This document shows, in pieces, positions 54,795 to 64,000 of a DNA stretch of 64,000 bases (position 1 is its first letter; each line of letters opens with the position of its first letter). Location: NCBI RefSeq assembly GCF_001578885.1, contig NZ_KQ969495.1:851123-915122 (forward strand), given 5' to 3'. Both the position numbers and the translations under genes were made by a program. Under the pieces are notes generated by a model, which saw only the letters and a list, made by a program, of their open reading frames with translations, ran no database searches and had not been told where the DNA came from. Source of the stretch: Streptococcus sp. DD12. GTDB lineage: Bacteria > Bacillota > Bacilli > Lactobacillales > Streptococcaceae.

Positions 54795-55754
54795 ATGACT
54801 AAAATCCTTGCTCTGCATACCGGGGGAACCATCTCCATGCACGCCGATGCTGACGGTCACGTCGTCCAAGGCGGACAAAATCCCATCGCTCAAAATGTGG
54901 CGGACTTACCCCATGTCACGGTTGATAACCAAGAAATCTTCAATCTTCCTAGCCCTCATATCCATCCCAAACATATGCTGAACTTATATGAAGTCATCAA
55001 GGAAAAGGCGGCCTATTACGATGGTTTTGTCATCACTCATGGGACAGATACCCTAGAAGAAACAGCCTATTTTTTGGATACCATGGCCTTACCTGACCTG
55101 CCAGTTGTCATCACAGGTGCCATGCGTTCGTCCAATGAAATTGGGAGCGATGGGGGCTATAATTTCTTAACAGCCCTTCGGGTGGCTGCCCATCCCAAGT
55201 CAATTGGTAAAGGTGTGCTTGTGGTCATGAATGACGAAATACACGCTGCCAAATACGTTACCAAAACCCACACCACCAATGTGTCGACCTTTCAAACACC
55301 AACCCATGGACCGCTAGGGATTATCATGAAACATGATATTTTGTACTTTAAAACGGCTGAACCCCGAGAACGCTTTGACCTGACACAGGTTTCTGGTTTG
55401 GTTCCCATTATCAAAGCTTATGCAGGGATGAGTGATGGGATTTTAAGTCTGATCCAAGCTGAGGACATCGACGGTTTAGTCATCGAAGCCCTCGGTGCAG
55501 GAAACCTGCCACCAGTCGCTGCAGACCGTATCAAAGAACTCATTGCCAAAGGTTTGCCCGTGGTTTTGGTTTCTCGCTGCTTCAATGGGATTGCAGAACC
55601 CGTTTACGGCTACGAAGGCGGAGGCGTTCAGCTAGCTGACCTGGGGGTCATGTTTGTCAAAGAACTCAATGCCCCCAAAGCCCGTCTCAAACTCCTCATT
55701 GCCCTGAGTGCCGGGCTATCAGGCCAGGAACTTAAACGCTATATCGAAGACTAA
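54795..55754 (+). CDS. ansA: L-asparaginase
   Basis: Hydrolyses asparagine to aspartate and ammonia. The 319 residues have both threonine active-site motifs: TGGTISMHAD (about 8-17) and THGTDTLEETA (about 82-92), and the lysine-containing block AMRSSNEIGSDG. No signal peptide, so it is the cytoplasmic type I form. AAGGA lies before the ATG. Single-gene unit. Confidence 0.93.
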   Translation: MTKILALHTGGTISMHADADGHVVQGGQNPIAQNVADLPHVTVDNQEIFNLPSPHIHPKHMLNLYEVIKEKAAYYDGFVITHGTDTLEETAYFLDTMALPDLPVVITGAMRSSNEIGSDGGYNFLTALRVAAHPKSIGKGVLVVMNDEIHAAKYVTKTHTTNVSTFQTPTHGPLGIIMKHDILYFKTAEPRERFDLTQVSGLVPIIKAYAGMSDGILSLIQAEDIDGLVIEALGAGNLPPVAADRIKELIAKGLPVVLVSRCFNGIAEPVYGYEGGGVQLADLGVMFVKELNAPKARLKLLIALSAGLSGQELKRYIED

Positions 55755-55779
55755 AAAAATGCCCCCTAGGGCATTTTTT
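55754..55779 (+). terminator. ansA terminator
   Basis: AAATGCCC pairs with GGGCATTT over a 4-nt loop, starting at the stop codon. Confidence 0.8.
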
Positions 55780-55800
55780 CTATTCTTTCGGTATAAGGGA

Positions 55801-57270
<1,470 letters not shown>

Positions 57271-57279
57271 CTATAGGAT

Positions 57280-57367
57280 ACCCTATTTTGGAAGGGTTTT
57301 CTGCTATTATCCTCGGTTAAACTAATACTATTCTATGATTTAGGGCGAATTTATCGTATAATAGGGT
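57280..57367. promoter_or_regulatory. inverted repeat between bglA and the AraC regulator
   Basis: ACCCTATT (57280-57287) and AATAGGGT (57360-57367) form an 8-bp inverted pair 80 bp apart. The right copy overlaps the regulator's -10 box TATAAT (57357-57362); the left lies in the bglA promoter region. They could be paired half-sites of the regulator. Confidence 0.35.
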
Positions 57368-57388
57368 TAGAACGATTAAGGAGTCCTG

Positions 57389-58285
57389 ATGAAAGATTTT
57401 CTAACTGACGCGCAATTCAAGCATGACATCGCTTTTGCCAACCGTCTTTTGCCCTATAAACTCTACCAAACACAGGTCAAGGATGGTCAGCCCGATATTC
57501 TCTTACACTGGCACCCAGAAGTGGAAATCCAATTCATTCGAGAAGGAAGCGCCCGTTATCACGTCAATAACGCCTATTTTGATTCTCAGCCAGGGGATAT
57601 CATTCTCATGAGTCCCCATGCCATCCATTCCATCCACCCACATGCGTCTACACCACATGTGACAGACACGCTGCAATTCCACCTCGATATGCTGGGCTAT
57701 AGCCATACAGATCAGACAAGTCTTTATTACCTCACCCCCCTACAACAGGCACAAGTGACCTTTTTGCCTCGCATTCAACCACAGGACCCTGGCTACCAAG
57801 CCATCAAGACCTGCTTATTCAACATTTTTGATGGGATTAGAAAAGAAGACCGTCACTTTGAACTAAGGCTTCAAGGACAGCTTTTTGAACTGATTTATCT
57901 GCTCTTTTACCACCGCTATGTGGTTAAAAAAGACAATGATGACATGTATCGCAAAAGCGAAAAAATTCGTGATATTATTGACATCATTCACCAGCACTAC
58001 CAAGACAAGCTGACTATCGACCAATTGGCCCAACAAATGGGCTATTCTAAAGCGCATTTCATGACCGTCTTTAAGCAATTTACCGGCGTGTCTTGTATCG
58101 AATTCATCATCCAAGTCCGCCTCCAAAAGTCAACAGAACTCCTCTCCAACACCCTCTTGTCTGTTTTAGAAATTGCCAATCAGGTGGGCTTTACCAATCT
58201 GTCTAACTTCAACCGACAATTCAAACGCTACTACCACCTATCGCCTAGTGCCTACCGAAACCTTCAAAAAGCCAAAAAAGATTAA
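57389..58285 (+). CDS. AraC-family transcriptional regulator
   Basis: Sugar-responsive regulator, probably of the divergent bglA. The 298 residues hold an N-terminal cupin ligand domain (about 35-110; HWHPEVEIQFIREG, PGDIILMSPHAIHSI) and a C-terminal pair of helix-turn-helix motifs (about 195-293; LTIDQLAQQMGYSKAHFMTVFKQFTG and LEIANQVGFTNLSNFNRQFKRY). AAGGAG precedes the ATG. Confidence 0.9.
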   Translation: MKDFLTDAQFKHDIAFANRLLPYKLYQTQVKDGQPDILLHWHPEVEIQFIREGSARYHVNNAYFDSQPGDIILMSPHAIHSIHPHASTPHVTDTLQFHLDMLGYSHTDQTSLYYLTPLQQAQVTFLPRIQPQDPGYQAIKTCLFNIFDGIRKEDRHFELRLQGQLFELIYLLFYHRYVVKKDNDDMYRKSEKIRDIIDIIHQHYQDKLTIDQLAQQMGYSKAHFMTVFKQFTGVSCIEFIIQVRLQKSTELLSNTLLSVLEIANQVGFTNLSNFNRQFKRYYHLSPSAYRNLQKAKKD

Positions 58286-58358
58286 AAAACCCCAGACTTT
58301 ATCTCCCCGAACAAATCTCTCACGAGAAAGGGAAAACAAAAGTCTTGGAGTTTTTTTA
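58283..58358. terminator. bidirectional terminator
   Basis: AAAAAACCCCAGACTTT and its partner AAGTCTTGGAGTTTTTT form a long stem with a large loop between the convergent AraC and YtxH genes. Confidence 0.7.
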
Positions 58359-58778
58359 GTCTTCTTGACGGATAGATTCTGGCAGGTCAATGATAATATC
58401 TTCTACAACAACATCAGTGACAACTTGGTCCTTGTGTTGGTTGATAACCTGTGCCACATCTTCCTTGGTACGATGGGCTTGGGAAAAGACATCCTTCGCC
58501 TTGGCTTGTGTTTCTTTTGCCTTGTCTTGCAGGACTTGCGCTAGGTCTTCAGACACTGCTTGATGGTAATAAAAGCTAGCAGTATCCTTGACAAGATCTA
58601 CAATATCAGTGGCCTTTTCCGCCCAAGCGTCATGATAGGCTTGAGGATCTTCTTGGTAGGCGTCAAAGGCTCGTTTTGCCTTGGCTGACACCTCTTTGCC
58701 TTTTTCCGTAGATAAAAAATAAGCTGCGCAGGCACCAGAGATAGCACCGATTGTTGCAATTTTTAAGATATTTCCCAT
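58356..58778 (-). CDS. YtxH domain protein
   Basis: Small stress-type protein: one N-terminal hydrophobic helix with GAISGACAAYFLSTEKGKEV (the YtxH Gly-rich pattern) and a long helical, highly charged remainder (to residue 140). Cytoplasmic side of the membrane expected. Last gene of hprK-lgt-DUF948-ytxH, 12 bp after the DUF948 gene. Function unknown. Confidence 0.88.
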   Translation of the reverse strand: MGNILKIATIGAISGACAAYFLSTEKGKEVSAKAKRAFDAYQEDPQAYHDAWAEKATDIVDLVKDTASFYYHQAVSEDLAQVLQDKAKETQAKAKDVFSQAHRTKEDVAQVINQHKDQVVTDVVVEDIIIDLPESIRQED

Positions 58779-58790
58779 AAGAAAGCCTCC

Positions 58791-59183
58791 TTACTTGCGT
58801 GATTTTCCAAAGAGTTTACCGGCCAAGCGAGCAGCTGCGAAAACACCTGTTGCCTTGCTTGAAGTTGATACGAGAGCGGAAGCGCGCCCACCTAAGCCAC
58901 GGGCTTGTGTGTTCAAATCAGAAACTGACTCTGACAGGTCTGCCACGGCTTCAAAGAAAGGATCCACCGTCTCCATTTTTTCGTTGATGTCATCGACCAA
59001 ATCATTGGTCTTTTCAATCAAGGTGTTGGTCTGACGCAAGGTCACATCTAAATCCACACGAAAAACGGCGACACTCTCACGGACCTCCTCAGCAATGCGA
59101 GAAATCTTAAGACAAGTCGGGATAATGGCAGCAACCAAAGCAGCCACTGCAATAGCAATAATCAAAAAAGCAATATTAGCCAT
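58791..59183 (-). CDS. DUF948 membrane-anchored protein
   Basis: A 130-residue protein with an N-terminal transmembrane helix (about 3-25), a coiled-coil region (about 30-90) with [35 protein letters not shown], and a Ser/Ala-rich C terminus. It belongs to DUF948, which travels with hprK and lgt. Overlaps lgt by 8 bp; start at 59183 set by AAAAGGAG. Function unknown. Confidence 0.87.
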   Translation of the reverse strand: MANIAFLIIAIAVAALVAAIIPTCLKISRIAEEVRESVAVFRVDLDVTLRQTNTLIEKTNDLVDDINEKMETVDPFFEAVADLSESVSDLNTQARGLGGRASALVSTSSKATGVFAAARLAGKLFGKSRK

Positions 59184-59967
59184 GAAAACTCCTTTTCTTT
59201 TGGGTATTGGGGCTATAAACATGTCGGTAAAGCAGGAAAATCAAGCCGACAAGAATTCCCAAGGCAGATAACCATTGGGAGACTCGGATACCAGCCAACA
59301 TGAGGCTATCCGTCCGCATGCCTTCAATGACAAAACGGCCTAATCCGTACCATATTAAGTAAAAACCAGCCAAATCTCCTGCTTTAAGGGCCTTAAAACG
59401 ATGGCGACAGGCTATGACGAGGAGAAAACCTAAGAGGTTCCAGCTGGACTCATAGAGGAAGGTGGGCTGGCGGTAGTGCCCTGCGATAAACATCTGTTGA
59501 CGAATGCCTGCAGGGAGCCAATCGAGGTTCTTTACGATAGCGCCGTAAGCTTCTTGGTTGAAAAAGTTTCCCCAGCGACCCAGCGCTTGGGCAAGCATAA
59601 GGCCAGGAACCGCCACATCCATAAAGGTCAAGAGTGACAGGCCCCGTTGGTAACAAAACCAGACCAGGACCAAAAAGCCAGAAATAATGCCTCCATAAAT
59701 GGCCAAGCCGCCTTGCCAAATCGCAATGATTTGGTCAGGATGGTCTTGGTAATAAGACCATTGAAAAATAACATAATAAAGACGTGCGCCAACAATGGCC
59801 AGAGGAAAGGCCCACAAAATAAAGTCTAAGATATCATCTGAAGAGATGCCCCAGCGTTTCCCCTCACGGATAGCCAATAGGACCGCTAAAACCAGGCCTG
59901 TCACAATACAAATCGCATACCAGTGAATGGCAAAGGGGCCAAGTTGAAAGGCAATGGGATTAATCAT
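59176..59967 (-). CDS. lgt: prolipoprotein diacylglyceryl transferase
   Basis: Membrane enzyme attaching diacylglycerol to the lipobox cysteine of prolipoproteins. The 263 residues have seven transmembrane segments and the signature [13 protein letters not shown] (about 132-144) with [14 protein letters not shown]. Overlaps hprK by 8 bp and DUF948 by 8 bp, so the four genes are translationally coupled. Start at 59967 behind GAGGAAA. Confidence 0.95.
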   Translation of the reverse strand: MINPIAFQLGPFAIHWYAICIVTGLVLAVLLAIREGKRWGISSDDILDFILWAFPLAIVGARLYYVIFQWSYYQDHPDQIIAIWQGGLAIYGGIISGFLVLVWFCYQRGLSLLTFMDVAVPGLMLAQALGRWGNFFNQEAYGAIVKNLDWLPAGIRQQMFIAGHYRQPTFLYESSWNLLGFLLVIACRHRFKALKAGDLAGFYLIWYGLGRFVIEGMRTDSLMLAGIRVSQWLSALGILVGLIFLLYRHVYSPNTQKKRSFHG

Positions 59968-60895
59968 TGGTTTCCTCATTCTTGGCAATCAGCTTGCTCA
60001 AACGGTCTTCAAAGGTCTTTGTCGCATCAAAGCCCATGCGTTTGGCCCGGTAATTCATCGCAGCTGCCTCAATAACGACAGAGACATTTCGACCTGTCTT
60101 CACAGGAATGCGCACCCGAGGCACAGTCACACCCTGTAACTCAATGGACTCATTGCCATTGCCTAGACGATCAAAGCTCTTGCCCGTATCAAAATTCTCC
60201 AGATAAATGGCCAGCTGGACCTGTGAGGAATCCTTAACCGCACTGGCACCATAAAGGCTCATGACGTCGATAATTCCCACACCACGAATTTCCAACAGGT
60301 GACGTAAGATCTCTGCAGGTTCGCCCCACAAGGTATTTTCATCCTTGGCATAGACATCCACACGGTCATCTGCGACCAAGCGATGGCCACGCTTGACCAA
60401 TTCTAAACCTGTCTCACTCTTACCAATACCAGAATCCCCTTGAATGAGCACCCCCATACCATAGATATCCATCAAAACCCCGTGCACACTCGCACGCTCA
60501 GCTAGACAAGCATGCAAGTACCAGGACATTTCACCAGACAAACGACTGGTCGGTGTTCGGCTAGATAAGATGGCAATGCCCATTTCTTCGGCGGCCTTGA
60601 GCATCTCCTTGGGAATTTCCAAATCACGTGCCACCACAATGGCCGGAGTCTCCTCCTGAAACATGGCCTTAAGAACCGAGTAGCGGTTATGGGCCGACAT
60701 TTTTACCAAGTAAGACCACTCTTTCATCCCAATCAACTGGAGCCGTTCTGGGGCATAGTAGTCAAAATAGCCCGTCATTTCCAAACCTGGACGTGAAATA
60801 TCAGATGTGGTAATCGCTTTGGCCAATAATTCTGGTGTTGCATAAACAACCTCTAGCTTGACCTTATCCACAAGCATTTGAACAGTAACTTCCAT
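59960..60895 (-). CDS. hprK: HPr kinase/phosphorylase
   Basis: Phosphorylates HPr on Ser46 in response to glycolytic intermediates, which lets HPr work with CcpA at cre sites such as those at pflB, celB and adhP in this window. The 311 residues have the N-terminal regulatory domain and the C-terminal kinase core with P-loop GDSGIGKS (about 152-159) and the HPrK signature around [15 protein letters not shown]. Start at 60895 behind AAAGGAGG. First gene of its operon. Confidence 0.96.
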   Translation of the reverse strand: MEVTVQMLVDKVKLEVVYATPELLAKAITTSDISRPGLEMTGYFDYYAPERLQLIGMKEWSYLVKMSAHNRYSVLKAMFQEETPAIVVARDLEIPKEMLKAAEEMGIAILSSRTPTSRLSGEMSWYLHACLAERASVHGVLMDIYGMGVLIQGDSGIGKSETGLELVKRGHRLVADDRVDVYAKDENTLWGEPAEILRHLLEIRGVGIIDVMSLYGASAVKDSSQVQLAIYLENFDTGKSFDRLGNGNESIELQGVTVPRVRIPVKTGRNVSVVIEAAAMNYRAKRMGFDATKTFEDRLSKLIAKNEETND

Positions 60896-60914
60896 AGGCC
60901 CTCCTTTGGCTACT

Positions 60915-60943
60915 ATTTTATCATAATCGCGCGCTTTTCCCAA
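60915..60943 (-). promoter_or_regulatory. hprK operon promoter
   Basis: Leftward -35 TTGGGA (60943-60938), 17-bp spacer, -10 TAAAAT (60920-60915) with upstream TG; it sits in the 53-bp gap after the GDPD gene. Confidence 0.6.
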
Positions 60944-60948
60944 ACCCT

Positions 60949-62715
60949 CTATTGGTTTTGAAAGAAAGTGTCTAAGATAGTTTTATCATCTGTCACATTG
61001 GCCCGTTCCTGATAGGCACGGCTAGGGTAGTCTGTGATGATTCCGTCACTTTTACCATTAAAATACGTACTCATCAAATCAGACTCATTGATGGTCCAGA
61101 CATAGACTTTCTTTCCTTGTCGGTGGGCTTCTTTGGCCAAGGCACTGCGGTAAGAAAAATCTTCTATCGCATAAAAGTCAACCTTTTGGCTGGTAAAATC
61201 TCCCAGCTGAAAAGAAATGGTATAGCCTGTTTGAATAGCTGGGTCTAGTGCCTCCACTTTTTCCATCAGGGGAAGGTTGAGCGACATGACCAAGAAATTC
61301 TTTTCAACACCTTCAGCTTTCAGCAAGCTGACAATACTTGTGGCATAGCGATTCAAATCAGCCCCTTCAGGTGGTTTGAGTTCGATAAGCAACTTAATCC
61401 CCAAAGATTTAGCAGTTGCAATATAGGTTTTCAGACTGACCAGTTGGGCCTGGTGGCCGTTTTGGTGAGTTTTGAGCCCAATCACCTGACTGGCTTTGGA
61501 CTGACTGATGTCACGGTTAACACCTGTCAGGCGTCGGACATTGTCATCGTGACTAACTACAAATTCACCATCTTGTGATAAAATCACATCCAATTCCGAA
61601 TAGTCAGCCTTGGCCTTGGCTGCTGCCTTTAAAGATGGAATCGAATTTTCCACACCGGCTCCAACATCCCCCCGATGGGCAATAATCACCTGATTCTTGT
61701 TGCGGCTTCCCTCATCTTTTAAAACCGCATTTACGAGGTTCACTCCGCCGATAAGGCTAATCAAGAGGACAAGTCCCCATTTATGCCAAGCTTTGGACTG
61801 GCCTTTAGGGGTAGGCTGAGCGTCTTCGTCAAGCTGATTTAACAAAAAAGACAAGGTGGCTAGGGTACTGAGGATATTTCCCGCAAAAAGTATCCCCCAG
61901 GTGATACTAGAGCTGATGATATCCACCCACTCATTGAACAACTGCCCTAAAAGGATGAGCCCAAACACCAAGACAAGGGCGACCAGGAGTCCTAGAAGAG
62001 ACCAAAAACCAACCAAGACACCCAGGGGCAAAAGGGTTGACCAAAAGGCCTTTCCCCTGGTCTTACGCCAAGATAGGCCCATCAAGTGGCTAAAACGCTC
62101 TTCTGGATGCAAGACAGACAAAGGAAGAGTGTAAAGAAAACGGAAGTTGAGAAATACCACCAAGGCATAGAGCGACAAATAAATCATCAGACGAGGGACC
62201 GTATTGGTCATATTGTCAGCAATAAAGGTGGGAATATAGATATTTTGCAACAGGGCTGATGGCAAAAAGAACTGCAAGACAGGAATGGTCAAAAGCAGAT
62301 AACCCACAAAAGCAAAGAACTGTCTCCCCAAGAGGCCCTTAAAAAAAGTCCAGACTTGCCACAACCACTGCTTGGCATGCGACCGCAAGTTGTCCTCTTT
62401 GACTTGAAGAATCAAAGCAAGCGCTGAAAACTCAATGAATAAGAGCAGGGCTACCGTCAAGAGATAAACCATCAATAGGCCAACGGCTACAGGGTCCACC
62501 AAAAAAGAGCGTAAGTTATCAATGGTCAAACCTGGGAGATTGGTGCCGATTAAAATCATGCGCAATAAGAGGGAGAGCCCATAAACCCCTCCAACCACAA
62601 TCACCAAATGAAGCAAACTAGCCCTTAACAAATAGGTAAAGCGGTGCCGATAGAGATCAGTTAAAACCCGTGCAACCACTGAAAAGGTGCGATTATTTTT
62701 CATATGTTTCCACAT
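60949..62715 (-). CDS. membrane glycerophosphodiester phosphodiesterase
   Basis: Predicted to hydrolyse glycerophosphodiesters at the cell surface. The 588 residues have an N-terminal membrane region of about eight segments (to about residue 335) and a GDPD domain (about 345-575) with IIAHRGD, the Glu/Asp metal ligands in [18 protein letters not shown] and LLIELKP. Initiation: the ATG at 62715 is 6 bp from the -10 box (leaderless), while the ATG at 62703 would have GGAAACAT upstream; both are possible. Confidence 0.88.
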   Translation of the reverse strand: MWKHMKNNRTFSVVARVLTDLYRHRFTYLLRASLLHLVIVVGGVYGLSLLLRMILIGTNLPGLTIDNLRSFLVDPVAVGLLMVYLLTVALLLFIEFSALALILQVKEDNLRSHAKQWLWQVWTFFKGLLGRQFFAFVGYLLLTIPVLQFFLPSALLQNIYIPTFIADNMTNTVPRLMIYLSLYALVVFLNFRFLYTLPLSVLHPEERFSHLMGLSWRKTRGKAFWSTLLPLGVLVGFWSLLGLLVALVLVFGLILLGQLFNEWVDIISSSITWGILFAGNILSTLATLSFLLNQLDEDAQPTPKGQSKAWHKWGLVLLISLIGGVNLVNAVLKDEGSRNKNQVIIAHRGDVGAGVENSIPSLKAAAKAKADYSELDVILSQDGEFVVSHDDNVRRLTGVNRDISQSKASQVIGLKTHQNGHQAQLVSLKTYIATAKSLGIKLLIELKPPEGADLNRYATSIVSLLKAEGVEKNFLVMSLNLPLMEKVEALDPAIQTGYTISFQLGDFTSQKVDFYAIEDFSYRSALAKEAHRQGKKVYVWTINESDLMSTYFNGKSDGIITDYPSRAYQERANVTDDKTILDTFFQNQ

Positions 62716-62721
62716 ACCTTT

Positions 62722-62750
62722 ATTTTACCCCAATTGAAAAAGGGGAACAA
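62722..62750 (-). promoter_or_regulatory. GDPD gene promoter, possible leaderless start
   Basis: Leftward -35 TTGTTC (62750-62745), 17-bp spacer, -10 TAAAAT (62727-62722), 6 bp before the ATG at 62715. Confidence 0.55.
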
Positions 62751-62781
62751 GAATTTCTCCTCCAAAAAGAGAAAATTTTGC

Positions 62782-62810
62782 TTGCCAAGCCACTAAAAAT
62801 TTGATAGACT
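62782..62810 (+). promoter_or_regulatory. rpmE2 promoter
   Basis: -35 TTGCCA (62782-62787), 17-bp spacer, -10 TAGACT (62805-62810). Confidence 0.6.
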
Positions 62811-62826
62811 AAGATGGTTAATAACT

Positions 62827-62844
62827 ATGGCTGACACCAGCCAT
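62827..62844 (+). promoter_or_regulatory. hairpin in the rpmE2 leader
   Basis: ATGGCTG pairs with CAGCCAT over a 4-nt loop just upstream of the AAAGGA ribosome site; a plausible autoregulatory leader for L31. Confidence 0.45.
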
Positions 62845-62865
62845 GGCAGAAAGGAAATTTTAGCA

Positions 62866-63108
62866 ATGAAAAAAGATATCCATCCAGAGTATCGTGAAGT
62901 TGTCTTCATGGATTCTTCTACTGGCTTCCAATTCCTTAGTGGTTCAACCTTGAACTCTAAAGAAACGGTTGAATTTGAAGGAAAAGAATACCCACTGATT
63001 CGTGTGGAAATTTCTTCTGATTCACACCCATTCTACACTGGACGCCAAAAGTTCACCCAAGCCGATGGACGTGTGGACCGTTTCAACAAAAAATACGGCC
63101 TCAAATAA
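62866..63108 (+). CDS. rpmE2: ribosomal protein L31 type B
   Basis: The 80-residue zinc-independent form of L31: it begins [16 protein letters not shown] and lacks the CxxC motif of zinc-binding L31. The start at 62866 is fixed by family length and AAAGGA at 62850-62855, 10 bp upstream; the longer in-frame ATG is part of the leader hairpin. Confidence 0.93.
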   Translation: MKKDIHPEYREVVFMDSSTGFQFLSGSTLNSKETVEFEGKEYPLIRVEISSDSHPFYTGRQKFTQADGRVDRFNKKYGLK

Positions 63109-63137
63109 GACACCGTATCAGGGACTTAAAGACCTTG

Positions 63138-63174
63138 AAAAAGCCATCTCCAAGAAATTGGAGATGGCTTTTTT
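63138..63174 (+). terminator. rpmE2 terminator
   Basis: AAGCCATCTCC pairs with GGAGATGGCTT over an 8-nt loop, then T residues. Confidence 0.9.
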
Positions 63175-63187
63175 CTTTCTCCAAAAC

Positions 63188-63216
63188 TTGCTTTTAAAAG
63201 GCCTTTTGTCTATACT
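63188..63216 (+). promoter_or_regulatory. promoter giving leaderless mRNA for the metallo-hydrolase
   Basis: -35 TTGCTT (63188-63193), 17-bp spacer, -10 TATACT (63211-63216), then 6 bp to the ATG, which places the A of ATG at +1. Confidence 0.65.
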
Positions 63217-63222
63217 AGCAGT

Positions 63223-63855
63223 ATGAAAATCACTAAAACCACCAATAAGCGCGCGCAAGAAAACACTTATTACCTAGAAAACGACCAAGCCCTTTTGATT
63301 GTAGACCCTGGCAGTGATTGGGAGGTCATTCGCCAAACAATTGAGGGAATCGAGAAGCCCCTTGCAGCGGTGCTATTAACCCACACCCACTATGACCACA
63401 TCATGAGCCTAGATAAGGTGCGTGAGACCTTTGGCCATCCCCCCGTATACGTTTCTGAAAAAGAGGCTGACTGGCTCTACACCCCTGTCAAAAACCTCTC
63501 TGGTCTCGACCGACATGCAGATATGGCAGATATCGTCCTAGAACCTGCAACTGACTTCTTTGAATCCCAAAAGGACTACGACTTAGCCGGTTTTCATTTT
63601 CATGTCCGTGAAACACCGGGTCACTCCATCGGCGGTGTCAGCCTTGTTTTTCCCAAGGAGGAACTTGTCTTGACTGGTGATGCGCTCTTTTGCGAGAGTA
63701 TCGGGCGTAGTGATTTGCCGACAGGTAATCAAGCACAACTGCTTGACAGCATCCAGAACCAACTATTTAGCCTGCCTCGTCACTATAGGGTTTTCCCTGG
63801 TCATGGCCCAGAGACAAGCATCGGGCACGAAAAGACCTTTAACCCCTTCTTTTAA
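63223..63855 (+). CDS. MBL-fold metallo-hydrolase (glyoxalase II-like)
   Basis: Hydrolase with a two-metal site: THTHYDH (near 59-65), a His in TPGHS (near 130), Asp in LTGDALF and the final GHGPETS His. The 210 residues match the short glyoxalase II-like group of Firmicutes. Substrate unknown. There is no ribosome site and the promoter leaves no leader, so initiation should be on a leaderless mRNA. Convergent with a gene cut by the right end. Confidence 0.9.
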   Translation: MKITKTTNKRAQENTYYLENDQALLIVDPGSDWEVIRQTIEGIEKPLAAVLLTHTHYDHIMSLDKVRETFGHPPVYVSEKEADWLYTPVKNLSGLDRHADMADIVLEPATDFFESQKDYDLAGFHFHVRETPGHSIGGVSLVFPKEELVLTGDALFCESIGRSDLPTGNQAQLLDSIQNQLFSLPRHYRVFPGHGPETSIGHEKTFNPFF

Positions 63856-63859
63856 GCAA

Positions 63860-63893
63860 AAACCCCGCCTGCTGGTGCAGACGGGGGATTTTT
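63860..63893. terminator. bidirectional terminator
   Basis: AAAACCCCG and CGGGGGATTTT-type arms with inner CTG/CAG pairs, between convergent genes. Confidence 0.75.
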
Positions 63894-64000
63894 TATGCCC
63901 ACGGGTTATAAAAGCGACCGTGGTTGAGACCAATCAAGACAAAAGACAAGAACAAAATCAGAAGAGCCAGCGCTAAGGTGACATAATCTCTGGTTGTCAG
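63893..64000 (-). CDS. membrane protein, C-terminal fragment (cut by the window edge)
   Basis: The last 35 codons of a minus-strand gene: a polar lead-in (LTTRDYVT), one transmembrane segment (LALALLILFLSFVLIGL) and the end NHGRFYNPWA. The start lies beyond 64000. The C-terminal helix pattern would fit an ECF-type transporter component, but this is too little to assign. Confidence 0.7.
   Translation of the reverse strand: MTTRDYVTLALALLILFLSFVLIGLNHGRFYNPWA

Overview
The window reads as chromosomal core and light accessory DNA of a Streptococcus (Lactobacillales) with a fairly high G+C content for the genus; I cannot name the species. The evidence is the gene content and order: hrcA-grpE-dnaK-dnaJ with CIRCE operators, hprK-lgt-DUF948-YtxH, divergent glpF and pepX, pyruvate formate-lyase with a catabolite-repression (cre) site, family II pyrophosphatase, lipoteichoic acid synthase, the paired U32 proteins TrhP1/TrhP2, and a cellobiose locus laid out like the S. 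mutans cel genes. No rRNA, tRNA, prophage, insertion sequence or CRISPR array was seen.

Layout. 1-13.9 kb: recD2, a DeoR regulator with a HAD phosphatase, an amino-acid permease, a glucosaminidase with dinB, pflB, a serine hydrolase with a VOC protein, and a TSUP exporter with a CPBP protease. 14-19.8 kb: glpF/pepX, a YbaB-type nucleoid protein, a second CPBP protein, a PdxK/ThiD-type kinase. 19.8-26 kb: a five-gene unit joining a UroD-fold protein with a zinc-methyltransferase signature to a polar amino-acid ABC transporter, then hslO-dusB. 26-32.3 kb: the cellobiose PTS regulon. 32.4-33.4 kb: a LytTR/DUF3021 regulatory pair. 33.4-36.1 kb: gltX and adhP. 36.2-41.9 kb: the heat-shock operon. 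41.9-42.2 kb: a tracrRNA-like gene. 42.2-47.9 kb: cell-wall enzymes, a Bsp-repeat CHAP protein and ppaC. 48-55.8 kb: ltaS, trhP2/trhP1, a HAD-pyrophosphohydrolase fusion and asparaginase. 55.8-64 kb: a GH1 enzyme with a divergent AraC regulator, the hprK operon, a membrane GDPD, rpmE2, a metallo-hydrolase and the 3' end of a membrane gene.

How the genes work together. Carbon control runs through the region: HprK sets CcpA activity, and cre-like sites lie at pflB, the amino-acid permease, celB and adhP. CelR, itself a PTS-modified activator, probably works from two matching 24-bp operators, each centred about 54.5 bp upstream of the inferred start of its own promoter. The envelope genes (ltaS, lgt, two glucosaminidases, DD-carboxypeptidase, CHAP protein, GDPD) are scattered rather than clustered.

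The most notable items are: (1) a type II-A tracrRNA-like sequence divergent from hrcA with no cas9 or array in the window; (2) two families of structured repeats, with covarying stems between copies, filling the grpE-dnaK and dnaK-dnaJ spacers; (3) the CelR operators; (4) the LytTR pair with direct repeats 21 bp apart in front of its promoter; (5) at least five genes whose promoters imply leaderless mRNA; (6) the UroD-fold methyltransferase/ABC transporter unit. All calls come from reading the sequence; no database search was run.
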